From Nitrosomonas sp. HPC101 (GTDB taxonomy: Bacteria; Pseudomonadota; Gammaproteobacteria; Burkholderiales; Nitrosomonadaceae): a DNA stretch of 64,000 nucleotides. The stretch covers positions 1 through 64,000 of the forward strand of contig NZ_QRCC01000017.1 of assembly GCF_009833125.1 (NCBI RefSeq). Reading direction: 5' to 3'. Below the pieces are notes generated by a model. It worked only from the letters and a program-made list of their open reading frames with translations, was not told where the DNA came from and did no database searches. Of the stretch, positions 19,416 to 30,297 are shown piece after piece. Made by a program: the position numbers and the translations under genes. How positions within the stretch are numbered: position 1 is the stretch's first letter; each line of letters begins with the position of its first letter.

Positions 19416-20900
19416 ATGATATACCGAGTCGCTCTGGTGTCTGTTCTGATCAGTCTGACCGGATGCGCCGTCGGCCCGGATTACCGGCAATCATTTCCTG
19501 AAACTTCCGATCACTGGCAGGCTGAGTCGAAAGAGACCGATGCAGAACAGGATATAGTCACCCTGACTCCTATTGATCCACAAACATTAAAAAACTGGTG
19601 GAAAAATTTTAGTGATAACCAACTGAATGATCTGATAGACCTGGCGCTATCGGATAATCTCGATCTCAAAATAGTACTGGCCCGCATTGATCAAGTTCGC
19701 GCTGAACGTCGTGGCATTCGTGCAGAACTTTTCCCCTCTATTGATGTGACAGCAGGCGCACAGCGCAGTGACAATCCTTTGCCTGGGATTGCCCCCGGTA
19801 TCAAATACAATCTGTTCGAACTGGGTTTCGATGCCTTGTGGGAAATTGACCTGTTCGGCCGTTTGCGTCGCCGGTTGGAAGCAGCCTCAGCAGATCTGGA
19901 TGCCATAAAAGAGCAATACAGTCAGGCTTTGGTTACACTGACTGCCGATCTGGCACGCAGCTACATCGAATACCGCAGCCTCCAGAATCAGTTGCGTATC
20001 ACACGTGCAAATCTGGCTGCCCAGCAAACCACGCAGGATCTGACAGAAAAACTTTTCGTGGCAGGTGTCGGAACACGGTACGATGCAGTGCGAGCACGGG
20101 CGCAAACAGAAACCACGCGAGCACAGGTTCCTCATTTGGAAGGCGGCTTGACTGCTGCGCTGCGACAACTGGAAGTACTGACGGGACGACAACCAGGCGC
20201 GCTCGCAACCAGCCTGAACCAGCCGGATGTCGTACCGATGGCAGCAGGACAGGCCATTCTGGCTTCACCTGCAGCAACCATCCGTCACCGCCCTGATCTC
20301 CGCATTGCCGAGCGCCGGCTCGCGGCTGCAACGGCCATGCAGGGCGCTGCGATTGCGGAACTGTTCCCGCGGCTGTCACTGTCTGCATTTCTGGGACTGC
20401 GCAACACTGAACTTGAGGATCTGTTTAAATCAGCGGCTTTTTCCTATAACACGGCTGCTGGTCTTTTGCAGCCACTGCTCAATTTCGGCCGTATTCGGGC
20501 CGGTATCGATCTGGCTAATGCACGCCAGCAGGAAGCTTATCTGATATTTGAAAAAGCAATACTGGAAGCGCTGCAGGAAACTGAAACTGCCCTGACACGC
20601 TATCTCAAAGAAGAGACACGGCGGCAGGCACTGGCTCGCTCCGTGACGGATTTGCGTGAAGCTGTCCGGTTGGCACAGCTGCGTTTTCAGGTAGGAGCCG
20701 TATCGTTTCTGGATGTGCTGGACGCCCAGCGCAACCTTTACAGTGCAGAGATCGAACTGGCTCGCTCGGAAGCAAAAACTTCGACCGATCTGATTGCAGT
20801 CTATAAATCACTGGGAGGCGGTGCAGATGCAACTGCAACTGCAACTGCAACTGCAACTGCAACTGCACCGCTCGTGAAAGCCATTCCGGAGAAACAATGA
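19416..20900 (+). CDS. NodT-family outer-membrane efflux lipoprotein
   Basis: 494 residues. The signal peptide ends in the lipobox LTGC (acylated Cys at residue 17), followed by AVGPDYR, the hallmark of this family. Two TolC-type repeats contain long helices, with the signature [11 protein letters not shown] near the middle. It would form the outer-membrane channel of the exporter encoded downstream, whose first gene overlaps its stop by four bases (ATGA). The C terminus carries an Ala-Thr array coded by a hexanucleotide repeat (20829-20864), beyond the conserved fold. Confidence 0.92.
   Translation: MIYRVALVSVLISLTGCAVGPDYRQSFPETSDHWQAESKETDAEQDIVTLTPIDPQTLKNWWKNFSDNQLNDLIDLALSDNLDLKIVLARIDQVRAERRGIRAELFPSIDVTAGAQRSDNPLPGIAPGIKYNLFELGFDALWEIDLFGRLRRRLEAASADLDAIKEQYSQALVTLTADLARSYIEYRSLQNQLRITRANLAAQQTTQDLTEKLFVAGVGTRYDAVRARAQTETTRAQVPHLEGGLTAALRQLEVLTGRQPGALATSLNQPDVVPMAAGQAILASPAATIRHRPDLRIAERRLAAATAMQGAAIAELFPRLSLSAFLGLRNTELEDLFKSAAFSYNTAAGLLQPLLNFGRIRAGIDLANARQQEAYLIFEKAILEALQETETALTRYLKEETRRQALARSVTDLREAVRLAQLRFQVGAVSFLDVLDAQRNLYSAEIELARSEAKTSTDLIAVYKSLGGGADATATATATATATAPLVKAIPEKQ
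20829..20864 (+). repeat. Hexanucleotide array (GCAACT)6 inside the efflux lipoprotein gene
   Basis: Six perfect GCAACT copies encode Ala-Thr six times near the C terminus. The array then continues with one further GCA. The unit is six bases, so slippage changes protein length without a frameshift. Confidence 0.95.
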
Positions 20901-21964
20901 ACAAACGAGCAAAATCGATACTGACTTATATCTTTGTGATTGTTGTTATCGCTGCTGCCATCGCAGCATGGTGGAAACTTCGTCCTGCTGGTCTGCCTGC
21001 CGGGATTGTGGCAGGAAATGGTCGCATCGAAGCAACCGAAATCGATATTGCTGCCAAAGCTCCCGGTCGTATTACCGAAATTTTGGCGAGAGAAGGTGAT
21101 TTCGTACAAGCCAATACGATAGTGGCACGAATGGATACGCTGGTGCTGCGCGCTCAGCAGGCCGAAGCGAAAGCACAGGTCCGTCGGGCTGAATATGCCT
21201 ATCAGACAGCAAAATCCATCGTCGTACAGCGTAATAGTGAACAGGCAGCTGCGCGAGCAGTCGTCGCCCAGCGTCAGGCAGAACTGGACGCTGCCCGCAA
21301 ACGCCTGAAACGTACACAGACACTGGCTGGCGAAGGCGCTTCAGCTCAGCAGGAGCTGGATGATGACCGTGCACGGGTATTGAGTGCCGAAGCTGCCGTC
21401 AGCGCAGCGCGGGCTCAAGTCGCTGCAGCCAGCGCCGGGATCGAGGCAGCAAAATCGGAGGTAGTGGAATCGGAATCAGTCATCGAAGCAGCCCAGGCAA
21501 CAGTCGCACGCCTGCAGGCGGATATCGACGACAGTGAACTGAAGGCGCCGCGTGATGGTCGTGTACAGTATCGCGTGGCAGAACCGGGTGAAGTACTGGA
21601 TGCAGGTGGCCGGGTACTCAACATGGTCGATCTAGCCGATGTATATATGACTTTCTTTTTGCCGACCGAAGCCGCTGGCAAGGTGGCACTCGGCAGTGAT
21701 ATCCGCCTCGTGCTCGATGCCATACCGGACTTTGTAATTCCAGCCCACGCCAGCTTCGTCGCCAGTGTCGCCCAATTTACACCGAAAACAGTAGAAACTG
21801 AAAGTGAGCGTCTGAAGCTGATGTTCCGTGTACGGGCAAGGATTGATCCAGGGCTGCTGAAGCAGCATCTCGAACAAATCAAGACTGGGTTACCCGGCAT
21901 GGCTTATGTCAAACTCGATCCCGCATCAGCCTGGCCCGCTGAACTTGAAATCAGGCTGCCATAA
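20897..21964 (+). CDS. yhiI: YhiI-like membrane fusion (HlyD family) protein
   Basis: 355 residues. One N-terminal transmembrane anchor (about 9-27), a lipoyl-type half ([15 protein letters not shown]), a long Ala/Gln/Glu coiled coil (about 80-205), then the second lipoyl half with [20 protein letters not shown] and [14 protein letters not shown]. From memory these segments are nearly identical to E. coli YhiI. It would link the inner-membrane ABC transporter to the outer-membrane lipoprotein. It overlaps both neighbours (ATGA at its start, TAATG at its end). Confidence 0.92.
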   Translation: MNKRAKSILTYIFVIVVIAAAIAAWWKLRPAGLPAGIVAGNGRIEATEIDIAAKAPGRITEILAREGDFVQANTIVARMDTLVLRAQQAEAKAQVRRAEYAYQTAKSIVVQRNSEQAAARAVVAQRQAELDAARKRLKRTQTLAGEGASAQQELDDDRARVLSAEAAVSAARAQVAAASAGIEAAKSEVVESESVIEAAQATVARLQADIDDSELKAPRDGRVQYRVAEPGEVLDAGGRVLNMVDLADVYMTFFLPTEAAGKVALGSDIRLVLDAIPDFVIPAHASFVASVAQFTPKTVETESERLKLMFRVRARIDPGLLKQHLEQIKTGLPGMAYVKLDPASAWPAELEIRLP

Positions 21965-24714
21965 TGGATGCGCCTGTTTCTCCGGGATCTGTCGTTCATA
22001 TAGAGGACGTCAGTCTGCGCTACGGTGACAAACTCGCACTTGATAACCTGAGTGTGGAAATTCCCGCCAACTGTATGGCGGGTCTGATCGGTCCGGATGG
22101 AGTCGGCAAATCCAGCCTGATGTCCCTGCTGACCGGCGCACGCATGATGCAGCAGGGCCGGATCACAGTACTGGGTGGCGATATTTCGGATGTCGACCAC
22201 CGTCGCGCGATCTGTCCACGCATTGCCTATATGCCGCAGGGACTGGGCAAAAATCTTTATCACACACTGTCAGTATTCGAAAATATCGATTTTTTCGGCC
22301 GGCTGTTCGGCCATGAACAGATCGAACGCAATCAGCGCATTGACGAGCTGCTCGAAAGTACCGGACTCACACCCTTCCAGGATCGCCCCGCTGGAAAATT
22401 ATCGGGTGGTATGAAGCAGAAGCTTGGCTTGTGCTGCGCACTGATTCATGATCCCGACCTGCTGGTGCTGGATGAGCCGACCACAGGCGTCGATCCCTTG
22501 GCGCGTGCCCAGTTCTGGGCATTGATCAATCGTTTGCGTATACAGCATACTGGCATGAGTGTACTGGTTTCCACAGCCTATATGGACGAAGCAGAAAGTT
22601 TCGACTGGCTGGCAGCAATGGACACCGGCACGATTCTTGCCACGGGAACTGCATCTGAACTGCGTTTGCGCACGGGTACTGATTCGCTGGAGGCAGCTTT
22701 CATCCAGTTGCTGCCGGAAGAAAAACGTAAAGATCACAAAAAGATAGTCATTCCACCGCAGGACAATAAGGATGATCTGGAAGTTGCCATCGAGGCACAT
22801 GATTTGACAATGCGTTTTGGCGATTTTGTCGCCGTCGACCGTGTCAACCTGCGTATTATGCAAGGTGAAATATTCGGTTTTCTCGGCTCCAACGGCTGCG
22901 GCAAATCGACTACGATGAAAATGCTCACTGGCCTGCTGCAGCCAAGTGAAGGGGAAGCACAACTGTTCGGACAACCCATCGATGCTGGTAATCTGGCAAC
23001 CCGCAAGCGGGTCGGCTATATGACACAAGCATTTTCACTGTATTCTGAATTGACTGTGCGGCAGAATCTGGAGATGCATGCAGAGCTGTTCCATTTGCCT
23101 TCCGCAGACATTCCAGCCCGTGTTATTGAAATGGCCGGACGTTTTCTGCTCGATGCGGTCATGGATACTTATCCCGATGCTTTGCCAATGGGAATGCGCC
23201 AGCGCCTGTCGCTGGCAGTAGCCGTCATTCATAATCCGGATCTGCTGATTCTCGACGAACCGACTTCGGGTGTCGATCCGATCGCACGGGATATGTTCTG
23301 GGAACTGATCATCAGCCTGTCGCGTCATGACCGGGTAACCATCTTCATTTCGACTCACTTCATGAATGAAGCCGAGCGCTGCGACCGTATCTCACTGATG
23401 CATGCCGGCAAGGTGCTTGCCAGTGATACCCCTGACGCGCTGATCAGGCAGAGCGGCCAAGCCACACTGGAAGCAGCTTTTATCGATTACCTGAAAAAGG
23501 CTAGCGCACACGATGACCCGCCGGCAGGCGAGAGCATCGCCAGTCCCGTTGCTCAAGCACATAGCCATGCTACTGAGGCCGGTGCCCGCTTCAGTCTGTC
23601 ACGTCTGCTCAGCTATACCCGGCGTGAAGCGCTCGAACTGCGCCGTGATCCGATCCGTGGTTTGATTGCACTGTTCGGTACGGTGTTACTGATGTTTATC
23701 ATGGGTTACGGTATCAGTATGGATATCGAAAATCTGCGCTTCGCTGTTCTCGATCGCGATCAGTCCACACTCAGCCGGAGCTATGTGCTCGACCTTGGTG
23801 GATCACGCTATTTCTCCGAACAGCCACCGATCAGCAGCTACGACGAGCTCGACCGGCGTATGCGCAGTGGCGAGTTGAGTCTCGCACTGGAAATTCCACC
23901 AAACTTTGCACGCGATCTGGCACGTGGTGACAATGTCAGAATCGGCGCTTGGATCGATGGAGCAATGCCCTCCCGCGCTGAGAATATACGCGGTTATGTA
24001 CAGGCGATGCATCAGGGTTGGCTGTTCGAGCAGGCACGCCACCACGTTACCGGACATGTCCCTGCCAATCCGATCATGATCGAGACGCGCTTTCGTTACA
24101 ACCCCGATGTCAAAAGCTTGCCAGCCATGGTGCCTGCCGTGATTCCCTTATTGCTGATGATGATCATGGCCATGCTCAGTGCGCTCAGCATCGTGCGCGA
24201 AAAAGAGCTTGGTTCCATTCTCAACCTGTATGTTACACCGGTAACGAAACTGGAATTTCTCCTTGGCAAGCAACTCCCCTATATCGTTATCGGTATGGCC
24301 AATTTTTTCCTGCTGTGTGCGCTGGCCGTGTTCATTTTCGGTGTGCCGCATAAAGGTAATTTCCTGTTGTTGACCGTAGCGGCACTCTTCTTCGTCACAG
24401 CAGCCACCGGTCTCGGTCTGCTGATTTCAACCTTCACACGCAGCCAGATTGCCGCCATGTTCGCGACCTCTCTCGCCACTATGGTTCCCTCCACGCGCTT
24501 TTCCGGCATAACTGATCCGGTATCTTCCCTGGAAGGCGGTGCACGGCTGGTCGGCGAGATTTTTCCTACAACCTATTTTCTGACGATCAGCCGTGGAACC
24601 TTTTCCAAAGCACTCGGTTTTACTGAACTGGGTACCCTGCTGTTGCCGCTCGCATTTTCCATTCCCGTCATTCTCGGCCTTGCCGTCGCACTGCTGAGAA
24701 AACAGGAACGCTGA
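21964..24714 (+). CDS. rbbA: RbbA-like fused ABC transporter (two ATPase domains plus ABC-2 permease)
   Basis: 916 residues, close to E. coli RbbA (911). ATPase domain 1 (about 10-230) has [17 protein letters not shown] and [10 protein letters not shown]. Domain 2 (about 275-500) has GSNGCGKST and [10 protein letters not shown] but a degenerate signature, LPMGMRQR. The C-terminal third is an ABC-2 permease with one N-proximal helix, a large periplasmic loop and about five further helices. RbbA was first described as a ribosome-bound ATPase in E. coli; the operon context (fusion protein, second permease, outer-membrane channel) argues for an exporter. Substrate unknown. Confidence 0.93.
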   Translation: MDAPVSPGSVVHIEDVSLRYGDKLALDNLSVEIPANCMAGLIGPDGVGKSSLMSLLTGARMMQQGRITVLGGDISDVDHRRAICPRIAYMPQGLGKNLYHTLSVFENIDFFGRLFGHEQIERNQRIDELLESTGLTPFQDRPAGKLSGGMKQKLGLCCALIHDPDLLVLDEPTTGVDPLARAQFWALINRLRIQHTGMSVLVSTAYMDEAESFDWLAAMDTGTILATGTASELRLRTGTDSLEAAFIQLLPEEKRKDHKKIVIPPQDNKDDLEVAIEAHDLTMRFGDFVAVDRVNLRIMQGEIFGFLGSNGCGKSTTMKMLTGLLQPSEGEAQLFGQPIDAGNLATRKRVGYMTQAFSLYSELTVRQNLEMHAELFHLPSADIPARVIEMAGRFLLDAVMDTYPDALPMGMRQRLSLAVAVIHNPDLLILDEPTSGVDPIARDMFWELIISLSRHDRVTIFISTHFMNEAERCDRISLMHAGKVLASDTPDALIRQSGQATLEAAFIDYLKKASAHDDPPAGESIASPVAQAHSHATEAGARFSLSRLLSYTRREALELRRDPIRGLIALFGTVLLMFIMGYGISMDIENLRFAVLDRDQSTLSRSYVLDLGGSRYFSEQPPISSYDELDRRMRSGELSLALEIPPNFARDLARGDNVRIGAWIDGAMPSRAENIRGYVQAMHQGWLFEQARHHVTGHVPANPIMIETRFRYNPDVKSLPAMVPAVIPLLLMMIMAMLSALSIVREKELGSILNLYVTPVTKLEFLLGKQLPYIVIGMANFFLLCALAVFIFGVPHKGNFLLLTVAALFFVTAATGLGLLISTFTRSQIAAMFATSLATMVPSTRFSGITDPVSSLEGGARLVGEIFPTTYFLTISRGTFSKALGFTELGTLLLPLAFSIPVILGLAVALLRKQER

Positions 24715-24716
24715 AC

Positions 24717-25841
24717 GTGCATACCCTGCTCAACATCTTTCACCTTGGCGTCAAGGAGCTGCGCAGCCTGGGGCGCGACAAGCTGATGCTGTTCCTGATT
24801 CTGTTCGCTTTTACCGGCCAGGTATATATGACCGCCACCGGTCTGCCGGAATCATTGCACAAAGCCCCGATCGCCATCGTCGATGAGGATCGGTCACCCC
24901 TGTCATCGCGTATCATCAATGCTTTTTACCCGCCCCACTTCCTGCCGCCAGCTATCATCGACCAGTATGAGATCGATCCCGGCATGGATCTGGGCTTGTA
25001 TACCTTTGGATTGGATATTCCCCCGCATTTCCAGCGTGATGTGCTGGCCGGACGCCAGCCGGCAGTTCAGCTCAACGTTGATGCCACACGCATGTCGCAG
25101 GCTTTTATTGGCAACAGCTATATCCAGAATATTGTAACGAATGAAGTGATGACATTCGTTCAGGGATATCGCACCATACCCCTCTTGCCAGCAGAGCTGG
25201 AAATGCGCGCACGCTTCAACCCGAACCTGAGCTCGGCGTGGTTCGGATCAGTAATAGAGGTCATCAACAACATTACCATGCTATCCATCATTCTCACTGG
25301 GGCAGCGCTGATTCGCGAACGTGAGCATGGCACCATTGAGCATCTGCTGGTAATGCCGCTGACACCGTTTGAAATCATGATGGCTAAGGTCTGGTCGATG
25401 GGGCTGGTAGTGGTGATCCTGGCAACTGCATCGATTATTTTCGTTGTGCAGGATTTGATTGGTGTACCAATCGAAGGGTCGATCGGGTTGTTTGTCAGTG
25501 GCATGACATTACATTTGTTCGCTACTACCTCAATGGGTATCTTTCTCGGCACAGTGGCGCGTTCGATGCCACAGATGGGGCTTCTGATGATTATTACACT
25601 GCTGCCGATGCAAATGCTGTCCGGCGGTGCGACACCACGCGAAAGTATGCCTGGCCCGGTGCAGGACATCATGCTTGCCGCTCCTACCACACACTTTATC
25701 TCACTGGCTCAGGCTATTCTCTATCGCGGAGCGGATTTCAGTATTGTCTGGCCGGAGTTCCTCGCTCTGATCATGATCGGCAGTGCCTTTTTCCTGCTGG
25801 CGCTTGCCCGTTTCCGTAAGACGATCAGCTCCATGGCATGA
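24717..25841 (+). CDS. yhhJ: YhhJ-like ABC-2 permease
   Basis: 374 residues, GTG start two bases after rbbA. One helix near the N terminus, a periplasmic domain (about 45-180), then five helices with the conserved IREREHGTIEHLLVMPL and MLSGGATPRESMP. It pairs with the permease half of RbbA to make the transmembrane channel. Last gene of the four-gene operon; it converges on metE. Confidence 0.92.
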   Translation: MHTLLNIFHLGVKELRSLGRDKLMLFLILFAFTGQVYMTATGLPESLHKAPIAIVDEDRSPLSSRIINAFYPPHFLPPAIIDQYEIDPGMDLGLYTFGLDIPPHFQRDVLAGRQPAVQLNVDATRMSQAFIGNSYIQNIVTNEVMTFVQGYRTIPLLPAELEMRARFNPNLSSAWFGSVIEVINNITMLSIILTGAALIREREHGTIEHLLVMPLTPFEIMMAKVWSMGLVVVILATASIIFVVQDLIGVPIEGSIGLFVSGMTLHLFATTSMGIFLGTVARSMPQMGLLMIITLLPMQMLSGGATPRESMPGPVQDIMLAAPTTHFISLAQAILYRGADFSIVWPEFLALIMIGSAFFLLALARFRKTISSMA

Positions 25842-25923
25842 TCAGCTTTTAACTCGGACGCTATCAGGATAGAAAGCAGATTCGATTTCTCCTTATCCAT
25901 TCTCTATCCAAGAAATATTCAAA

Positions 25924-25941
25924 GGCTATGTGCAGATAGCC
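25924..25941. terminator. Small hairpin between convergent yhhJ and metE
   Basis: GGCTAT and ATAGCC form a perfect 6-bp stem with a 6-base loop, 26 bases before the end of metE. No T tract follows on either strand, so a terminator role is only suggested by its position between convergent genes. Confidence 0.3.
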
Positions 25942-25967
25942 ACGCGGGTATGATCGCTAAAACAGGG

Positions 25968-28244
25968 TCAGGCTTGCAGGGTGCTGCGCAAGGTTTTTGC
26001 GCAATCTACCATTTTTTGCAGGGCTGTCTGAGTTTCTGGCCAGTTGCGTGTTTTCAGGCCACAATCGGGGTTGACCCACAACGACTTGGGGTCGATATGC
26101 CGAGAGGCTTTTTTCAGTAACTCCAGCATTTCAGATGCATCGGGTACCCGAGGGGAGTGAATGTCATATACACCAGGGCCGATTTCGTTCGGGTAGGAGA
26201 ATTTTACGAAGGCATCCAGCAGCTCCATGCGAGAGCGTGAAGTTTCGATCGTAATGACATCGGCATCCAGTTCGGCTATGGCCGGCAGTATATCGTGAAA
26301 TTCGGAATAGCACATGTGAGTGTGGATCTGAGTTTCATCTTTTACACTGGAACTAGCAATACGGAATGCTTTTACTGCCCAGTCCAGATAAGGTTCCCAG
26401 TCTTGTTTTCTGAGCGGGAGTCCTTCACGAAATGCCGGTTCATCGATCTGGATCATCCCAATGCCAGCATTTTCCAAATCTGTGACTTCATCACGAATTG
26501 CCAGTGCCAGTTGCAGTGCAGTGGTCGATCGCGGTTGATCATCGCGTACGAATGACCACATCAACATGGTGACCGGTCCGGTCAACATGCCTTTGACCGG
26601 TTTTCTGGTCTGGCTCTGAGCATACTTACTCCACTCGACGGTCATGGCTTTGGGGCGGTAGACGTCACCATATAAAATGGGGGGTTTGACACAACGGGAA
26701 CCGTAACTTTGTACCCAGCCATTTTCCGTGAAGGCATAGCCCCATAATTGCTCACCGAAATATTCCACCATATCGTTGCGCTCAGGCTCACCATGAACGA
26801 GCACATCCAGCCCGATTTCTTCCTGCTTGCGAATCATTTCCTGAATTTCAGCACGCATGGCTGACAGATATTCGAGATGACTGAGCTCATTTTTCCTGAA
26901 CGCAGCACGTGCCTGACGGATAGTGGCGGTTTGTGGAAAGGAACCTATCGTAGTGGTCGGCAGCAAAGGTAGATTGAAGCGTTGCTGTTGCAGATGTTTG
27001 CGGGTTGCGAAGGGATGAGTTCGCTGGCTGTCACGTTCGGCCAGATTATCGATTCTCTGATGAACGATCGGGTTATAGATGCGGCTGGATTCCGTTCTTG
27101 AGCGCCTGGCTTCATCGGAGGCCAGCAGAATTGCTTTGATGGATTCCCTGCCTTGATTCAGTCCGCACCCGAGCGTAGCAATTTCTTCTAGTTTCTGGAC
27201 AGAAAACGCCAGCCAGTTTCTGATTTCCGGTTCCAGTTTCGTTTCCAGTGTCAGATCCACCGGGCAATGTAGCAGAGAGCAGCTTGGGGCAACCCAGAGC
27301 TCGCCTGCAAACCGGGATGCTGCTTGCGACAGTGTGTTCAGTTTTTGTGACAGATCGGCATGCCATATATTCCGCCCATCGATGCAACCCAACGACAGTG
27401 TTTTGTCGGAAAAATCTTCGGTGAGAAATGATTCAAGCTGTTCCTGGACGCTGCTTACATCGATATGCAGCCCATTCACTGGTAGATTTTTGAGCAGTGC
27501 AAGGTGGTGGTCAACTGTGCCGAAATAAGTCGTGAGCAGCAGACGACAGCCATTGTCACGCAGTGTATGGTAGGCTTTTGTAAAACCATCCAGCCAGGAT
27601 TGTTCAAGATCGAGGGAGAGGATGGGTTCATCGATCTGCACCCATTCCACACCCAGCGCGGCGATTTTCTGCAGAATCTCCCGGTAAACTGGCAACAGGC
27701 GGGGGAGCAGATCCAGCCGCTGAAAATCGGGAGTAATTTCCTTGCCGAGGTGCAGATAGCTCAGCGGACCGATCAGGACGGCTTTTGCATTAATTCCCAG
27801 TGCTTTAGCTGCTTCGATTTCCTGAAACAATCGGTCGGATGCCAAGCGAAATTGAGTATTGCTATCAAATTCTGGCACGATATAGTGATAGTTGGTATTG
27901 AACCACTTGGTCATTTCCATTGCCGGCTGATCGGCGGTACCACGTGCCATGGCGAAGTACAGATCAGATGAAATACTGCCGCCGGTATTTCCGAAACGCT
28001 GAGGAATTGCTCCGAGTAACGCAGTCATATCGAGTACGTGATCGTACAGTGAAAAATCGCCAACCGGTATTAGATCTATTCCTGTCTTTTGCTGCAACAG
28101 CCAGTTGCCGGTACGAATTTCACGTGCTGTGGTCAGTAGTTGATCGATACTGCTTTGTCCTTTCCAGTAAGTTTCGAGTGCTTTTTTTAATTCGCGCTGT
28201 GCGCCGATTCTTGGAAATCCAAGATTATGTGTCAATGTGGTCAT
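25968..28244 (-). CDS. metE: Cobalamin-independent methionine synthase MetE
   Basis: 758 residues from ATG 28244. An in-frame extension to 28304 runs into the regulatory region and is rejected because the family begins [12 protein letters not shown] right after this Met. The C-terminal catalytic half has [42 protein letters not shown] and the zinc ligands in [10 protein letters not shown] and [11 protein letters not shown]. It methylates homocysteine from methyltetrahydrofolate-glutamate. It is divergent from metR, with MetR-type sites between them. Confidence 0.97.
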   Translation of the reverse strand: MTTLTHNLGFPRIGAQRELKKALETYWKGQSSIDQLLTTAREIRTGNWLLQQKTGIDLIPVGDFSLYDHVLDMTALLGAIPQRFGNTGGSISSDLYFAMARGTADQPAMEMTKWFNTNYHYIVPEFDSNTQFRLASDRLFQEIEAAKALGINAKAVLIGPLSYLHLGKEITPDFQRLDLLPRLLPVYREILQKIAALGVEWVQIDEPILSLDLEQSWLDGFTKAYHTLRDNGCRLLLTTYFGTVDHHLALLKNLPVNGLHIDVSSVQEQLESFLTEDFSDKTLSLGCIDGRNIWHADLSQKLNTLSQAASRFAGELWVAPSCSLLHCPVDLTLETKLEPEIRNWLAFSVQKLEEIATLGCGLNQGRESIKAILLASDEARRSRTESSRIYNPIVHQRIDNLAERDSQRTHPFATRKHLQQQRFNLPLLPTTTIGSFPQTATIRQARAAFRKNELSHLEYLSAMRAEIQEMIRKQEEIGLDVLVHGEPERNDMVEYFGEQLWGYAFTENGWVQSYGSRCVKPPILYGDVYRPKAMTVEWSKYAQSQTRKPVKGMLTGPVTMLMWSFVRDDQPRSTTALQLALAIRDEVTDLENAGIGMIQIDEPAFREGLPLRKQDWEPYLDWAVKAFRIASSSVKDETQIHTHMCYSEFHDILPAIAELDADVITIETSRSRMELLDAFVKFSYPNEIGPGVYDIHSPRVPDASEMLELLKKASRHIDPKSLWVNPDCGLKTRNWPETQTALQKMVDCAKTLRSTLQA

Positions 28245-28305
28245 TGCATTTTCTCTACATGATCGAAAAACAACCATTGTGTGAAATACTTTATAATGAA
28301 TCAAA

Positions 28306-28339
28306 TGAAACTTTCATAATAAAACATGAATAATATTCA
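28306..28339. promoter_or_regulatory. MetR-type operator between metE and metR
   Basis: TGAATAATATTCA at 28327-28339 is a perfect TGAA-N5-TTCA, the MetR consensus. A second, shorter palindrome TGAAACTTTCA lies at 28306-28316. The perfect site ends three bases before the metR start codon and replaces any Shine-Dalgarno sequence, suggesting that MetR represses itself there while activating metE. Confidence 0.75.
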
Positions 28340-28342
28340 TAT

Positions 28343-29293
28343 ATGCTTGAATTACGACATCTTCGTACGTTAAGTGCTTTGCAAGAGACTGGCAGCGTTT
28401 CACTGGCGGCGCAGCGTGTGCATTTGACTCAGTCTGCGCTGTCTCATCAGCTCAAGGCATTGCAGGAGCACTATCAGTTACCACTCATTCAACGCAGCGG
28501 TCACGCCGTGCAGTTGACGGAAGCGGGCAAACGTCTGGCAAAATTGGCGGAGAAAATACTGGGAGAAGTCCAGTCAGCAGAGCGGGATCTGGCAAAAATA
28601 GCTCGGCAGACAGCGGGAAGCTTGCGAATTGTACTGGAATGCCATACCTGTTTTGACTGGCTAATGCCCATCATGGATGACTTTCGGCGGCACTGGCCGG
28701 AAGTGGAGCTCGATTTGGTTTCCGGTTTTCACAGTGACCCGGTGGCGCTGCTCCGGCAGAATATTGCCGATGTGGTGATCGGGTCCGAAAACAAGCCGCA
28801 GCAGGGAATTGTTCATTTTCCGCTGTTTCGCTTCGAGATTCTGGCAGTGCTGGCGCCCGGACACGTACTCGGTAACAAACGGGTGCTGGAGGCAGCTGAT
28901 TTTGCGCAGGATATACTGATTACCTATCCGGTCCCTGAAGAACGGATCGATCTGATCCGGCAGGTGCTGATCCCGGCTGGTGTCAGTTGGCAGCGGCGCA
29001 CAACCGAGCTGACCGTGGCCATTCTGCAACTGGTGGCAAGCCGGCGAGGTATTGCTGCGTTACCTGGTTGGGGCATCAAAAACTATTTGGATTACGAATA
29101 TGTGATTGCCAGACATATCGGCACCAGTGGATTGTGGAGCGATCTGTATCTCTCGGTGCGGGAAGAGGATGCTTCGGTGCGTTATCTACAGGATTTTCTG
29201 AAGACCATCGATCAGGTCTGTTTCGCCAGGCTGGATGGAATCAGGCCGCTGGGTGGACGGGGGAAGAGAAAAAACAGGGAGCTGGAAGGATAG
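28343..29293 (+). CDS. metR: LysR-type regulator MetR
   Basis: 316 residues. The N-terminal helix-turn-helix has SVSLAAQRVHLTQSALSHQL; the effector domain follows with SLRIVLECHTCFDWLMPIM, typical of MetR. MetR uses homocysteine as co-inducer to activate metE. Divergent orientation and the operator at 28327 support the assignment. No ribosome site is visible before the ATG, so the message may be leaderless or the gene weakly translated. Confidence 0.92.
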   Translation: MLELRHLRTLSALQETGSVSLAAQRVHLTQSALSHQLKALQEHYQLPLIQRSGHAVQLTEAGKRLAKLAEKILGEVQSAERDLAKIARQTAGSLRIVLECHTCFDWLMPIMDDFRRHWPEVELDLVSGFHSDPVALLRQNIADVVIGSENKPQQGIVHFPLFRFEILAVLAPGHVLGNKRVLEAADFAQDILITYPVPEERIDLIRQVLIPAGVSWQRRTTELTVAILQLVASRRGIAALPGWGIKNYLDYEYVIARHIGTSGLWSDLYLSVREEDASVRYLQDFLKTIDQVCFARLDGIRPLGGRGKRKNRELEG

Positions 29294-29343
29294 CCGGGCA
29301 GTCATTCTTGGCCTAAGGAAGGCAACTGCCCGGTATGGCGTGT
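29294..29343. terminator. Hairpin directly after metR
   Basis: CCGGGCAGT (29294-29302) pairs perfectly with ACTGCCCGG (29335-29343) around a 32-base loop that has internal pairing of its own. It starts at the first base after the metR stop and lies between convergent genes. No T tract is present. Confidence 0.4.
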
Positions 29344-29364
29344 TTGCTTATCAGATTTGTGGAA

Positions 29365-30105
29365 TCAATGCAGGGTGACTGCGGCCTTTTCTTCGCAGAT
29401 AAGATTGGCGCAGTAGTTTTCGTGGATACCATCCAGGAATTTCCATAGTGCATCGCAGGCCCGGCGTGTAGCAGCCAGTACTTCAGCCCGTTTTTCTGGT
29501 GTATCAGCAAATCTTTCGATGATTGCCCATTCAGCCTGTGAGTGGAAAATATCGGCTGTCTGATGCACTGAGAAAAATTTATAGCTGTCTGGATCTTTCA
29601 TACCGTAAAACTTGGCCAGACCATCGATCTTAACTGCGGCAATATCAGGCACCTGAGATTCGAACGCATGTAATGCGGCCAGTCCCGCATAGAACGGTTC
29701 GTTGATGCAAATATCACGGAAGGTTGCAACCAGATTTTCTGTTTCCGGCAGCGCATCGGCTTGTGCCAGGCTGGCATCGTTGGCTCCCAGTGCAAAAGCA
29801 AACGTTTTCCATAGAGCAGGGTGATTTTCTTCCCCGTGTTCCTCATCGATCAGGTTTCTCAGAATTTCCTGGCGTACGCTGATATCACCACTGTTTTCCG
29901 TACTATGAAAATGCGGAGTGTTGAAGTGAACTGCGCTGAGATAGGTGGGCTCTGCCAGCACATTGTAGAAATACTGTTCGGCGTAGTGGCGTAACTGTTC
30001 ACGAGTCAGTTTGCCTTCAGTCCAGGCAACGTAGAACGGATGTTGCAGCAGATGTCTACTTTGAATGATGGAATCAATCTGTTGTTTAAATGTGTTTGTG
30101 GCCAT
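29365..30105 (-). CDS. CADD-like (TenA/PqqC-fold) protein, p-aminobenzoate synthesis
   Basis: 246 residues, helical TenA/PqqC fold. The metal ligands of Chlamydia CADD are recognisable: Glu and His in LIDEEHGEENH, Glu in LHAFESQVP, and the H-x3-D-x2-H spacing in HQTADIFH. The Tyr-rich segment RHYAEQYFYNV corresponds to the region whose tyrosine CADD is thought to use as precursor. N. europaea and Chlamydia homologues have been reported to replace PabABC in making p-aminobenzoate for folate (from memory, NE1434 and CT610). It may be a suicide protein substrate rather than a true catalyst. A GAGAT-type ribosome site precedes the start. It is monocistronic. Confidence 0.9.
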   Translation of the reverse strand: MATNTFKQQIDSIIQSRHLLQHPFYVAWTEGKLTREQLRHYAEQYFYNVLAEPTYLSAVHFNTPHFHSTENSGDISVRQEILRNLIDEEHGEENHPALWKTFAFALGANDASLAQADALPETENLVATFRDICINEPFYAGLAALHAFESQVPDIAAVKIDGLAKFYGMKDPDSYKFFSVHQTADIFHSQAEWAIIERFADTPEKRAEVLAATRRACDALWKFLDGIHENYCANLICEEKAAVTLH

Positions 30106-30297
30106 GAAAATCTCCTGTTCAGAGTGAAATGAAATATGAAGCGGCGATAATCATCGCCAATTCAGTAAATGAAGTCAATTTTATACCGGAGGGTCGTGTC
30201 ATTTTTGTACGAGAAATGAACGGTACAATTACAAAACCTATACCATGACGCAATGATAGAATGACCATTTTTCAGCAAAAATAAGAGAGTAAATGCC

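Noticed and set aside
28245-28304. N-terminal extension of metE
   Set aside because: It runs through the regulatory region, and the family starts at the internal Met before [10 protein letters not shown].
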